In this document: positions 1-8,119 of the stretch, piece after piece
Layout of the letters: each line of letters opens with the position of its first letter
Position numbering within the stretch: the first letter of the stretch is position 1
Assembly: GCA_040235405.1 (NCBI GenBank)
Contig: JBECKT010000029.1
Span: forward strand, 1 to 64,000
Reading direction: 5' to 3'
DNA: 64,000 nt
Source of the DNA: PGZG01 sp040235405
Lineage (GTDB): Bacteria > Pseudomonadota > Gammaproteobacteria > Pseudomonadales > Alcanivoracaceae
Program-made: the position numbers and the translations under genes
The notes under the pieces: generated by a model
Database searches by the model: none
What the model saw: only the letters and a program-made list of their open reading frames with translations
What the model was told of the DNA's origin: nothing

Positions 1-134
1 ATCCGCAGCCGGTAAACATTCTGCCTGAAAATGTCTCTGATCATTGGTGCCATGGCCCTGAGCCAAATCGTGGTAGCCACCGGCCCGCCGGCGTGAAACC
101 ATTAGCCCTTCGCTAACAACAACGGGAGCTTCTC
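1..134. other. Left-edge non-coding stretch
   Basis: No gene can be supported here. One forward frame stays open from base 3 to a stop near base 116 and could be the tail of a gene entering from the left, but its short translation has no recognisable family feature. The last bases carry a purine-rich GGGAG just before the ATG at 135, which serves the aldehyde dehydrogenase gene. Confidence 0.4.
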
Positions 135-1541
135 ATGGGCGCGGCCGAACCGGTAATAAACACTTCCTCCTCCGACTGGGCAGCAACGGCAGTCAATCGT
201 CAGCGGCTGTATTTTGATTCCGGCGCCACCCGTGATTACAGCTTCCGCCTGGCACAGCTGAAAAAACTCAAACAATCGATCATTGATCACAAGGATGACA
301 TCGAAAAAGCGTTGAAATCCGATATTGGCCGGCCACCCATGGAAGCCTATATCGAGATCGTTACCGCGTTCGATGACATCAAACACACCATCAAGAAGCT
401 GAAAAGCTGGATGGCGCCGAAAAAAGTCAGAACCAGCCTGTGGGCACAGCCGGGCTCAAGCCGGATAGAGTCGACCCCGCTTGGCGTCAATTTCATCATG
501 GGCCCGTACAACTATCCGTTCCTGCTCTGCATGCAACCGCTGATCAGCGCCATTGCCGCCGGCAACACCGTTATCATGAAACCGTCGTCGCTGAACCCGG
601 CGGTGTCGGCCCTGCTGGCAAAAATGGCCAACGAATGCTTCGAACCGGAACACGTCGTAGTGTTTGAAGGCAGCACGGAAATTACCAATGAGCTGCTGAA
701 ACAGCAGTTCGACCATATCTTCTTCACCGGCAGCCCGCGGGTCGGTCGCATAGTCCTGGCTGCAGCAGCAAAATATCTGACCCCGGTGACGCTGGAACTG
801 GGCGGCAAGAGCCCGACTATCGTCCATAGTGACGCCAACCTGAAGCTGGCCGCCAAGCGCATTGTCTCCGGCAAGATGTTGAACGGCGGTCAGACCTGCA
901 TCGCCCCGGACCATGTCTTTGTTCACCGTGATATCCGTGCGGCGTTCGAACAGGAAATCATTGCAGCGGTGAAAGCCGGCTATGGTGATGACCCGATTAG
1001 CAGTCCGGACTTTGGCCGGATGATCAACCATCGTCATTTTGACCGGGTGGCGGCGCTGATCGACCCGTCCAAGGTGCTGGTCGGTGGCCAGACCGACCGT
1101 GACAGCAAGTTTATTGCACCGACCATTCTCGGCGGTGTCAGTATCACCGACCCGGTGATGCAGGAAGAAATTTTCGGACCGGTGCTACCACTGCTTGAAT
1201 ATACCGATCTGAATGACCTGTACCGTCAGGTTCGCACCCTGCCAAAACATCCGCTGGCACTGTACCTGTTCACCAGCAGCAAAGACGTAGAACGTGAGGT
1301 GCTGGCAAATATCCAGTTCGGTGGTGGCTGCATCAACAATACGGTCATGCACGCTGCCAACGCCAACCTGCCGTTTGGCGGCGTTGGCGAGAGCGGCATG
1401 GGTGCCTATCACGGCAAAGCCTCGTTCGATACTTTCTCGCACTCCCGCAGCATCCTGAAAACCAGCAACTGGCTGGATATTCCACTGCGCTACGCGCCCT
1501 ACAAGGATCGCGCAGAGATGATGCGAAAGATGGTCAAGTAA
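135..1541 (+). CDS. NAD(P)-dependent aldehyde dehydrogenase
   Basis: The 468-residue product is a full-length aldehyde dehydrogenase, which oxidises an aldehyde to its acid with NAD(P)+. Visible landmarks are the PYNYPF segment near residue 124, the ELGGKSP motif with catalytic Glu221, the GGQTC motif with nucleophilic Cys255, and the EEIFGPVLP motif further on. The short N-terminus and the C-terminal PFGGVGESGMG stretch resemble class 3 (fatty or aromatic aldehyde) enzymes. GGGAG lies upstream of the ATG. An ABC exporter gene follows 34 bases downstream on the same strand, but nothing shows a shared role. The substrate cannot be read from the sequence. Confidence 0.93.
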   Translation: MGAAEPVINTSSSDWAATAVNRQRLYFDSGATRDYSFRLAQLKKLKQSIIDHKDDIEKALKSDIGRPPMEAYIEIVTAFDDIKHTIKKLKSWMAPKKVRTSLWAQPGSSRIESTPLGVNFIMGPYNYPFLLCMQPLISAIAAGNTVIMKPSSLNPAVSALLAKMANECFEPEHVVVFEGSTEITNELLKQQFDHIFFTGSPRVGRIVLAAAAKYLTPVTLELGGKSPTIVHSDANLKLAAKRIVSGKMLNGGQTCIAPDHVFVHRDIRAAFEQEIIAAVKAGYGDDPISSPDFGRMINHRHFDRVAALIDPSKVLVGGQTDRDSKFIAPTILGGVSITDPVMQEEIFGPVLPLLEYTDLNDLYRQVRTLPKHPLALYLFTSSKDVEREVLANIQFGGGCINNTVMHAANANLPFGGVGESGMGAYHGKASFDTFSHSRSILKTSNWLDIPLRYAPYKDRAEMMRKMVK

Positions 1542-1575
1542 GCCACAATCCGGCTTCCGCCCTGCGGGGCGCTGT

Positions 1576-2529
1576 GTGGACAGCGGTGTGGACGCGGTTA
1601 TCCGGATTGACAACCTGAGCAAAATCTACGCCGACGGATTCCGGGCGCTGAGCAACATCAGCCTCGATATCCGTCGCGGTGAGATTTTCGCCCTGCTTGG
1701 CCCCAACGGCGCCGGCAAGACCACCCTGATCAGCACCGTCTGTGGCATCGTCAACCCGACTGAGGGCAGCGTGGTGGCGGACGGCTATGACGTGGTGCAC
1801 GACTATCGGGCTGCGCGCAGCTGCATTGGTCTGGTGCCGCAGGAACTGGCCAGCGATGCCTTCGAATCGGTCTGGGCAACGGTCAACTTCAGTCGCGGCC
1901 TGTTCGGCAAGGCGCCGGACCCGGCTTATCTTGAGCGCATCCTGAAAACCCTGTCGCTGTGGGACAAGCGCGATAACCGCATCATGACCCTGTCCGGTGG
2001 CATGAAGCGCCGGGTGATGATTGCCAAGGCGCTGTCGCACGAACCGACCATCCTGTTTCTTGATGAGCCCACTGCGGGCGTCGATGTCGAGCTGCGCCGC
2101 GACATGTGGCAAATGGTACGCGAACTGCGTGATCAGGGTGTCACTATCATCCTCACTACCCACTACATCGAGGAAGCAGAGGAGATGGCCGACCGGATCG
2201 GCGTGATCCGCAAGGGCGAGATCATTCTGGTCGAGGACAAGCGGATATTGATGCACAAGCTCGGTCGCAAACAGCTGACCTTGCAGTTACAGAACCCGAT
2301 TGCCGTCGTACCGCCCGCGCTATCGCAGTATCCTCTGACGCTGAGCGAGGATGGCCTGCAGCTGAGCTACCGCTTTGACACCCGCAGCGACAGCACCGGC
2401 ATCGCCGAATTGCTGCGCAAACTGAACGCTGAAGGCATCGATTTTCGCGACCTGCACACCGAAGAAAGCTCACTTGAGGAAATCTTTGTCAGTCTGGTGA
2501 GAAACGACCTGGAGCGGAACACCGTATGA
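1576..2529 (+). CDS. ABC-2 type exporter, ATP-binding subunit
   Basis: This 317-residue ATPase powers an ABC-2 type exporter of the drug/polysaccharide (NodI/DrrA-like) class. Walker A (GPNGAGKTT) lies at residues 42-50, the LSGGM signature at 139-143 and Walker B (ILFLDEP) at 159-165, followed by a switch histidine in TTHYIEEAE. About 90 residues follow the nucleotide-binding domain, typical of this class. The start is GTG at 1576, with a second in-frame GTG at 1588 as an alternative. Its stop overlaps the ATG of the permease gene in an ATGA arrangement, so the two are translationally coupled. The transported substrate is unknown. Confidence 0.92.
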   Translation: MDSGVDAVIRIDNLSKIYADGFRALSNISLDIRRGEIFALLGPNGAGKTTLISTVCGIVNPTEGSVVADGYDVVHDYRAARSCIGLVPQELASDAFESVWATVNFSRGLFGKAPDPAYLERILKTLSLWDKRDNRIMTLSGGMKRRVMIAKALSHEPTILFLDEPTAGVDVELRRDMWQMVRELRDQGVTIILTTHYIEEAEEMADRIGVIRKGEIILVEDKRILMHKLGRKQLTLQLQNPIAVVPPALSQYPLTLSEDGLQLSYRFDTRSDSTGIAELLRKLNAEGIDFRDLHTEESSLEEIFVSLVRNDLERNTV

Positions 2530-3287
2530 ACTGGTATGCCATCCGCGCCATCTACCGGTTTGAAATGGCGCGCACCTTCCGCACCCTGATGCAGAGTATT
2601 GCCTCACCGGTGATTTCCACCTCGCTGTACTTTGTCGTATTCGGCTCGGCCATCGGCTCGCGAATGGTCGAGATCGACGGCATCAGCTACGGCGCCTTTA
2701 TTGTCCCCGGCCTGATCATGCTGATGCTGCTGACCGAAAGCATCAGCAACGCTTCGTTCGGCATCTACATGCCGCGCTATTCCGGCACTATCTATGAGTT
2801 GCTGTCGGCGCCGGTATCGTGGCTCGAAATTGTGATTGGCTATGTCGGTGCGGCCGCGAGCAAATCAATCATGCTCGGCATCCTGATCCTGATGACAGCG
2901 CGGCTGTTTGTACCGTTCAGCATCGAGCATCCAGTCTGGATGCTGGCGTTTCTGGTACTGACCTCGATCAGCTTCAGCCTGTTCGGCTTTATCATCGGCA
3001 TCTGGGCCGATGGCTGGGAGAAATTGCAGATAGTGCCGATGCTGATTGTCACGCCACTGGCGTTTCTCGGCGGCAGCTTCTACTCGATCAGCATGCTGCC
3101 ACCAGTGTGGCAGACCATTACCCTGTTCAATCCGGTGGTCTACCTGATCAGCGGCTTTCGCTGGAGCTTTTACGGCGTCGCTGATGTCAGCGTGGAAACC
3201 AGTCTCGCCATGATCAGCCTGTTTCTGGTGATCTGCGTGTTTATCGTGCGCTGGATGTTCCTGAGCGGCTACAAACTGAAGAACTGA
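2526..3287 (+). CDS. ABC-2 type exporter, permease subunit
   Basis: The 253-residue inner-membrane protein has about six hydrophobic segments and ends in the pattern of ABC-2 permeases: a GGSFYSISMLPPVWQ loop, then FNPVVYLISGFRW. It starts four bases inside the preceding ATPase gene, so the pair forms one exporter made of two ATPase and two permease chains. No periplasmic adaptor gene is adjacent, which fits a simple two-component exporter. The substrate is unknown. Confidence 0.92.
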   Translation: MNWYAIRAIYRFEMARTFRTLMQSIASPVISTSLYFVVFGSAIGSRMVEIDGISYGAFIVPGLIMLMLLTESISNASFGIYMPRYSGTIYELLSAPVSWLEIVIGYVGAAASKSIMLGILILMTARLFVPFSIEHPVWMLAFLVLTSISFSLFGFIIGIWADGWEKLQIVPMLIVTPLAFLGGSFYSISMLPPVWQTITLFNPVVYLISGFRWSFYGVADVSVETSLAMISLFLVICVFIVRWMFLSGYKLKN

Positions 3288-3296
3288 ACACCCCCC

Positions 3297-3370
3297 GTAG
3301 GAGCCGTCGACCGACGGCGAGAATTTCGCGGCTGATCAGCCGCTCCTGCGGAGGGATCTGTTGTAGGAGC
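3297..3370. repeat. REPIN-like repeat (GTAGGAG family)
   Basis: A GTAGGAGC head is followed by the small palindrome CGTCGACCGACG. After a short spacer come GGCTGATCAGCC and an inverted tail GCTCCTGC, so two REP-like units face each other. A third GTAGGAGC copy sits at 3363-3370, only a few bases from the stop codon of the minus-strand gene. A 24-base unit at 36264-36287 matches the first unit at all but two positions. The element lies between convergent genes, where it may also help transcripts end. Confidence 0.8.
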
Positions 3371-3376
3371 AGAAGG

Positions 3377-4117
3377 TCAGAACACTACCCGTCCGTTTTC
3401 CACCGGCAGATACGCGCCCGGTTCGTGACTGGTGCGGATCGTTTCAATCTGGCCCTGATACTCATAGGACACCAGATAGCCGCTGATCCGGCTGCCACTT
3501 TCCATCACCGTGCTGCACCGTTGTTCGGTGGTGCTGATGGTGCGCGGCGTGCGATCGCCAGTCTGGCTACCGACCTGGGCACCCGCCAGCGCGCCGATGA
3601 CAGTGGCCACTTTCTTGCCGCTGCCGCCACCAATCTGGTTACCGAGCAGGCCGCCGGCCGCAGCGCCAAGCAACGTCCGGGCAACCCGGTCATCCTGCTG
3701 CACACGCACCGGCTTCTGTACGGTGACCCATTGGCAGACTTCACGCGGCTCCTGCCAGGAGGTGCTGACCGGCTCGACATGCAGCACCCGGGCGCGGGCC
3801 GGAGCACGCACTGGTGCAGGTGCCGGAGAGGCGTTATGGACAGTAATACTGCCGGTTACCGTCACCGGCGTTGCGGCCGGCACGCTGGCCACGGTCGCCG
3901 CGACAGCAGGAGCCGCCTCACGGGCCTGAAGCGCGGCGTCCACAGCAGCCTGAACCCGGGCTTCGAAGATCTGCTCCTCGGTCAACGGCTGGGCAGCGGG
4001 GGCGGCGGCAACAGAAGTCTGAGACTGACTGGCACCGGCCTGATACAGGCCATAACCGGCGCCTCCGGCGGCCACCGTGCTGGCGGCGGAAAGAACGGCG
4101 ATTGCTGCAGTTTTCAT
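3377..4117 (-). CDS. Glycine-zipper 2TM-domain envelope protein
   Basis: The 246-residue protein has an N-terminal hydrophobic segment, then an Ala/Pro/Val-rich linker to about residue 120. A glycine-zipper segment rich in GxxxG follows (AAAGGLLGNQIGGGSGKK then GALAGAQVGSQTG), after which a small C-terminal domain ends in GRVVF. This layout matches the glycine-zipper 2TM / 17-kDa surface antigen family of envelope proteins. No lipobox cysteine is visible, so an inner-membrane anchor or a cleaved signal is more likely than lipidation. The ATG is preceded by GGATG. Confidence 0.82.
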   Translation of the reverse strand: MKTAAIAVLSAASTVAAGGAGYGLYQAGASQSQTSVAAAPAAQPLTEEQIFEARVQAAVDAALQAREAAPAVAATVASVPAATPVTVTGSITVHNASPAPAPVRAPARARVLHVEPVSTSWQEPREVCQWVTVQKPVRVQQDDRVARTLLGAAAGGLLGNQIGGGSGKKVATVIGALAGAQVGSQTGDRTPRTISTTEQRCSTVMESGSRISGYLVSYEYQGQIETIRTSHEPGAYLPVENGRVVF

Positions 4118-4208
4118 GGTGGCATCCTCATGCTGGAAATGATCCAGACCTGATGCTCACGCCATTTTGTGCAGCAAAACGCCGTTCAATTGTGCAAGAA
4201 ACAGGGAA

Positions 4209-4883
4209 TCAGCGCTGCCGGACGATCGCCGAGTAATGCACCATAAAGTCCTTGAGCTGCTCGTCATTGAGCCCCTTCAGCACCTTGTGATTGACCGCAT
4301 GCGCAGCCTTGCGGCTGCCTTCCACACCGATATCCAGTGCCTTCTGGGTGACAAAACCGATCTTCACTTCCTTGCTGCTGGCGACAAAGAAATTGTCGAT
4401 GACGTCATTGAAGAGCTGGTCCATCACTTTCAACACCCGCTCTACATTGGCCGAACCCTGACCAGCAAGGCAACAATCAACCGCCGCACGAAACTCTGCT
4501 GCAAAGGCATCTGACACCGGAAACTGAAGCTGGGCATGATTATCGTTGTCGGCGCCGGCCGGCCAGTACATGGCCTCGAAAATTTTCAGAATCGGGGCAA
4601 ATTCCCTGTTACTGACTTTCTTGTAAACCTGCCGGGTCAGCATATGCGAGGCCTTGCCGCCGGTAGCCACAGCGAATTCAATCACCTTGGACTGGGTGCC
4701 GGACAGATCGGTCATCTTCGCCGGCTCAAGCAGAAACAGACCCAGCATCCGGTCGGTCATATGGTCGACCATGTTGATAAACAACTCGGCACTGTTATGC
4801 CGATCATGTTTCACCGCATTGATAAATTCCTCTACCGCATTGACCAGTGCCGGATTGGCGGGAACGGCGACCACATTTGCCAT
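4209..4883 (-). CDS. Conserved protein of unknown function
   Basis: I do not recognise this 224-residue protein. It is predicted mostly alpha-helical, has no signal peptide or membrane segment, and contains two adjacent cysteines (VDCCLAG) near residue 130. Aromatic- and Met-rich helices (NMVDHMTDRMLGLFLLEP) suggest a small helical bundle. The ATG has a clear GGAG seven bases upstream. It starts three bases after the stop of the thioesterase gene on the same strand, so the two are almost certainly co-transcribed and may share a role in acyl-CoA or fatty-acid metabolism; that link is inference. Confidence 0.75.
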   Translation of the reverse strand: MANVVAVPANPALVNAVEEFINAVKHDRHNSAELFINMVDHMTDRMLGLFLLEPAKMTDLSGTQSKVIEFAVATGGKASHMLTRQVYKKVSNREFAPILKIFEAMYWPAGADNDNHAQLQFPVSDAFAAEFRAAVDCCLAGQGSANVERVLKVMDQLFNDVIDNFFVASSKEVKIGFVTQKALDIGVEGSRKAAHAVNHKVLKGLNDEQLKDFMVHYSAIVRQR

Positions 4884-4886
4884 GAG

Positions 4887-5300
4887 TTACTCCTTCGCTG
4901 AATTGTCTTGCGCAAGCAGGTGCGCTTCCAGCTGACGGCGATGCTCCGCCGACAGCGGTGTCGATTTCTGGGTCTGATGATCAAAACAAACCTGAACAGC
5001 CTTGCCCCGTGCGGCCAGCACATCTTTCTGCCAGACCTGGTGCAACACCACAAACGAGCTGTTGCCGATACGTTCAATGCCGGTGCGGATCAGGACGTCG
5101 GCACCATAGTGCAGCTGGGCAATGAAGTCGATCTCCGTCCGCGCCAGAATCAGGTTAAGGGCGCGCGGATCCAGGGTCGGAGCGAAGATTTCAAACAGCG
5201 GTTCACGGGCGGTTTCGAACCAGCCGGACACCGTGGTGTTGTTGATATGACCGAAGGCATCGGTTTCGTAAAACCGTGGCCGGATGCGCAGCTCAAACAT
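4887..5300 (-). CDS. Acyl-CoA thioesterase, hot-dog fold (4HBT family)
   Basis: The 137-residue product is a single hot-dog-domain thioesterase that would release free acids from acyl-CoA or acyl-ACP. The N-terminal RPRFYETDAFGHINN segment carries the family's catalytic Asp and the GH(I/V)NN motif, and WFETAR follows as usual. Length is standard. GGAG followed by a C-rich spacer precedes the ATG. It is the first gene of a two-gene unit with the unknown gene at 4209-4883. The specific acyl group is not readable. Confidence 0.9.
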   Translation of the reverse strand: MFELRIRPRFYETDAFGHINNTTVSGWFETAREPLFEIFAPTLDPRALNLILARTEIDFIAQLHYGADVLIRTGIERIGNSSFVVLHQVWQKDVLAARGKAVQVCFDHQTQKSTPLSAEHRRQLEAHLLAQDNSAKE

Positions 5301-5375
5301 GCCGGGGGGAACTCCAGATAGTCAGACCGGCCATTCCGGCCAACAACAAAGTAGCGCCATTGGCCCTACTCCGGT

Positions 5376-6086
5376 TTACAGGTGCAGGCCACACTCGGTT
5401 TTCGGTTTGCCCTGCCAGCGACCACTACGGCCATCGCCTTTCACCGTGCAATGGCTGCAACCGATGGAAGAGTAACCCTCGGCCACCAGCGGGTGGAACG
5501 GCAGCTGGTGCTCGGCAATGTAGGCATCACGCTGTTCCCGGGTGACATCAATCATCGGGTTGAACTTGATGATGCCGCGCCGCTCTTCAAAGATGTCGAG
5601 CCCGGCACGATGGTCAGTCTGCCAGCCCATCAGGCTGGATACCCAGATCTGGAAATCCAGCTTCACTGCTTCCAGCGGCTCCACCTTGTTCACCGAGCAG
5701 CACAGGTCAGGGTCGGTTTCCCACAGTCGTTCGGTAACGGCGTACTGATGATGGTGGGGATCCGGCTTCACATCCTCGACCTTGAGCTTGAACAGGTCAG
5801 CCAGATAATCCCGGTAATTCAGGGTTTCCTGAAAATGAAACCCGGTGTCGATAAAGTGAATGACCTGCTCCGGGCGGATACTGCTAATGATGTGCAGGAA
5901 GTAGGCCGAGGTGGCGGCAAACGAGGAGGTCACCAGAATGCCGTCGGCACTGAAGTCCTGATACAGCCGGCGAATACGCTCGTCAAAGCTGAGCGGCCGG
6001 TAAACCCGGTTCAGCTCCGCCAGAGCTTCCGCAGTCAGGCCGGCGCTGTTGGCAGGGACACGAGCAATCAGTTGCGGGCTGTTCAT
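5376..6086 (-). CDS. cysH: (Phospho)adenylyl-sulfate reductase
   Basis: This enzyme reduces activated sulfate (APS or PAPS) to sulfite in assimilatory sulfur metabolism. Cys129-Cys130 and the CSHC pair (Cys210, Cys213) match the CC...CxxC set that binds a [4Fe-4S] cluster in APS-type reductases, and the C-terminal ECGLHL holds catalytic Cys232. The nucleotide-binding segment reads TSSFAATSAYF instead of the common SFGAED form, and the usual GxRR(E/D)QS loop is replaced by LMGWQTDHRA. The start is ATG 6086, with GGAG at seven bases, rather than the in-frame ATG at 6101. The protein is 236 residues long and stands alone on its strand. Confidence 0.9.
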   Translation of the reverse strand: MNSPQLIARVPANSAGLTAEALAELNRVYRPLSFDERIRRLYQDFSADGILVTSSFAATSAYFLHIISSIRPEQVIHFIDTGFHFQETLNYRDYLADLFKLKVEDVKPDPHHHQYAVTERLWETDPDLCCSVNKVEPLEAVKLDFQIWVSSLMGWQTDHRAGLDIFEERRGIIKFNPMIDVTREQRDAYIAEHQLPFHPLVAEGYSSIGCSHCTVKGDGRSGRWQGKPKTECGLHL

Positions 6087-6229
6087 CTGGACTCCGGGCA
6101 TACTTCCTGTCAGGGACGGGCATCATACGAACCCGGCGCCGTGGTGAAAAAGACCGAGTAATTGTATCCATATACCAGCAGGAAATATATTTTGGTTCAG
6201 ATCATCGATCGGGAAATAATGGGGCACCC

Positions 6230-7792
6230 ATGATAGAGGCAGTCTGGCTGGCCTTCGCCTTCGCCACGGGAATGCTGGTACGACCAGCCGGCTTGCCGCC
6301 GCTGGTGGGCTATCTGGCGGCCGGTTTTGCCCTGGCCGCACTTGGCGCGGATCTGGGCCTGCCGAGCGACAGCAGCACCGTGTTGAGCCATATCGCCCAT
6401 CTGGGCGTGTTGCTGTTGCTGTTCACCGTTGGCCTGAAGCTGAAGGTCCGCAACCTTGTTCGCCCCGAGGTGATTGGCGGCGGCCTGCTGCATTTCGGTT
6501 TGTCCGTGGCCGTGATTGCGCCAGGACTGTATTTTTTTCTCGCGCTGGACAGCCGTACGGCGGTCCTGCTCGCTATCGCACTGGCATTCTCCAGCACGGT
6601 ACTGGCCGCCAAGGTACTGGAAAGCAAGCGTGAGCTGCGGGCATTCCATGGCCGGGTGGCCATCGGCATCCTGATTGTTCAGGACCTGATTGCTCTGGGC
6701 GTCATGAGCATTGCCAGTGGCCAGAGCCCGTCAGCCTGGGCGTTGCTGGTTTTCATGTTGCCGCTGCTGCGGCCGATTCTTTACCGCCTGCTTGACATCA
6801 CCGGGCACGAGGAACTGCTGGTGTTGTTCGGCCTGCTGCTGGCCATCGCCGTCGGCGGTTACGGTTTTGAAGCCGTTGGCTTGAGCTCCGAGCTCGGTGC
6901 CCTGGTATTCGGGGTACTACTCTCCGGCCACCCCCGAGCCAAGGAGCTGTCCGACTCGCTATGGAGCATCAAGGAAGTTTTTCTGGTCGGGTTTTTCCTG
7001 CAGATCGGTCTGGCCGGCCTGCCCGATCAGGAGCAGTTCCTGTTCGCCGTTGGCATGTCGCTGTTCCTGCCATTCAAGGGCGTGCTGTTTTTCCTGCTGC
7101 TGGTGCTGTTCCGGCTGCGCTCGCGGAGCGCCTTCCTGAGTACCCTGCCGTTAACCAATTACAGTGAATTCGGTCTGATTGTCGCCAGCGTGGTGCTGCC
7201 CGAATGGCTGGTGCCGCTGGCCCTGACGGTGGCATTCTCGTTTCTGCTCTCGGCACCGTTGAACCGGATTGCACACCCCTTGTATGAGCGCATTGCCCAC
7301 CGGCTGGCGCTGTTTGAGCGCAACCAGCGGCACCCGGATGAACAGCCCATTTCACTGGGCGATGCCCGTCTGCTGGTAATGGGTATGGGGCGTACCGGTT
7401 CGGCGGCCTACGACTTCCTGAGCCAGCATGAGTCACGCCTGATCGCACTGGACTCCGACCCGACCAAGCTGGCAGCGCATCAGCGCGCCGGGCGTAATGT
7501 GTTCTTCGCCGACGCCGAGGATCCGGTGTTCTGGGAAGGCCTGCAGATGGATCACATCGAGGCGGTGATCCTCGCCATGAATGACATTGAAGCGAAGGTT
7601 ATTGCTGCACGAAAGCTGCGTCAGCGCGGTTTTACCGGGCTGGTGGTGGCCCACACCATGCACCAGGATGAAGCCGATGCGATTGCCCGTGCCGGGGCCG
7701 ATGAAGCCTTTCTGACCATGAGCGAGGTTGGCGCCGGTATCGGCGAGCATGTTCGCCAGAAGGTGTTGTCAGAGACGCCCCGCAACCAGTGA
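6230..7792 (+). CDS. Kef-type K+/H+ antiporter with RCK domain
   Basis: The 520-residue protein belongs to the CPA2 monovalent cation:proton antiporters. About 350 N-terminal residues form a dozen or so membrane segments, with the PPLVGYLAAGF and LLLLFTVGLKLK motifs of the family. From about residue 375 an RCK/TrkA-N domain follows, with an MGMGRTGSAAYDFL nucleotide-binding loop. It resembles YbaL/KefB-like proteins but lacks a long C-terminal RCK_C domain. No ancillary KefF/KefG oxidoreductase gene is adjacent. Its 3' end overlaps the convergent PilZ gene by 24 bases. Confidence 0.9.
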   Translation: MIEAVWLAFAFATGMLVRPAGLPPLVGYLAAGFALAALGADLGLPSDSSTVLSHIAHLGVLLLLFTVGLKLKVRNLVRPEVIGGGLLHFGLSVAVIAPGLYFFLALDSRTAVLLAIALAFSSTVLAAKVLESKRELRAFHGRVAIGILIVQDLIALGVMSIASGQSPSAWALLVFMLPLLRPILYRLLDITGHEELLVLFGLLLAIAVGGYGFEAVGLSSELGALVFGVLLSGHPRAKELSDSLWSIKEVFLVGFFLQIGLAGLPDQEQFLFAVGMSLFLPFKGVLFFLLLVLFRLRSRSAFLSTLPLTNYSEFGLIVASVVLPEWLVPLALTVAFSFLLSAPLNRIAHPLYERIAHRLALFERNQRHPDEQPISLGDARLLVMGMGRTGSAAYDFLSQHESRLIALDSDPTKLAAHQRAGRNVFFADAEDPVFWEGLQMDHIEAVILAMNDIEAKVIAARKLRQRGFTGLVVAHTMHQDEADAIARAGADEAFLTMSEVGAGIGEHVRQKVLSETPRNQ

Positions 7793-8119
7793 TTTCCACA
7801 GTTCGATATCGGTCCTGTCCGCCTCATACAGGCTGAAGCCGATCAGGCAAGTACCGGCCTGGCGACGTACCCAGCGCACTTCACCCACCACTGTCAGCAT
7901 GGTGCAATGCTCCGGCAATTGCGCCGACAATCGCAAAATCGCCCCCGTTGGCAACGGCCGGTCCATGACAATCCGGGCGCCGTTTGCCGAGAAATCCACC
8001 AGGCGGCACAGCAACAGCGGCGCCGACGGGTCATGCTCATCTGACTCGGGCAGCTCGACAAACACAGGTATGCGCAGCGCAAGGCGCAGCTCACTGCGAT
8101 GGTCCTGTCCGTCAGCCAT
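7769..8119 (-). CDS. PilZ-domain protein
   Basis: This protein of about 116 residues is a single PilZ domain, the common receptor for cyclic di-GMP. The RLALR segment near the N-terminus fits the RxxxR ligand motif, and DFSANGA fits the (D/N)xSxxG motif, followed by the expected beta strands ending in GFSLYE. I chose ATG 8119, just inside the end of the DUF1631 gene (overlap of eight bases), because the PilZ fold begins soon after it; an in-frame ATG at 8158 would add 13 residues without family similarity. It is translationally coupled to the DUF1631 gene. Confidence 0.85.
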   Translation of the reverse strand: MADGQDHRSELRLALRIPVFVELPESDEHDPSAPLLLCRLVDFSANGARIVMDRPLPTGAILRLSAQLPEHCTMLTVVGEVRWVRRQAGTCLIGFSLYEADRTDIELWKSLVAGRL

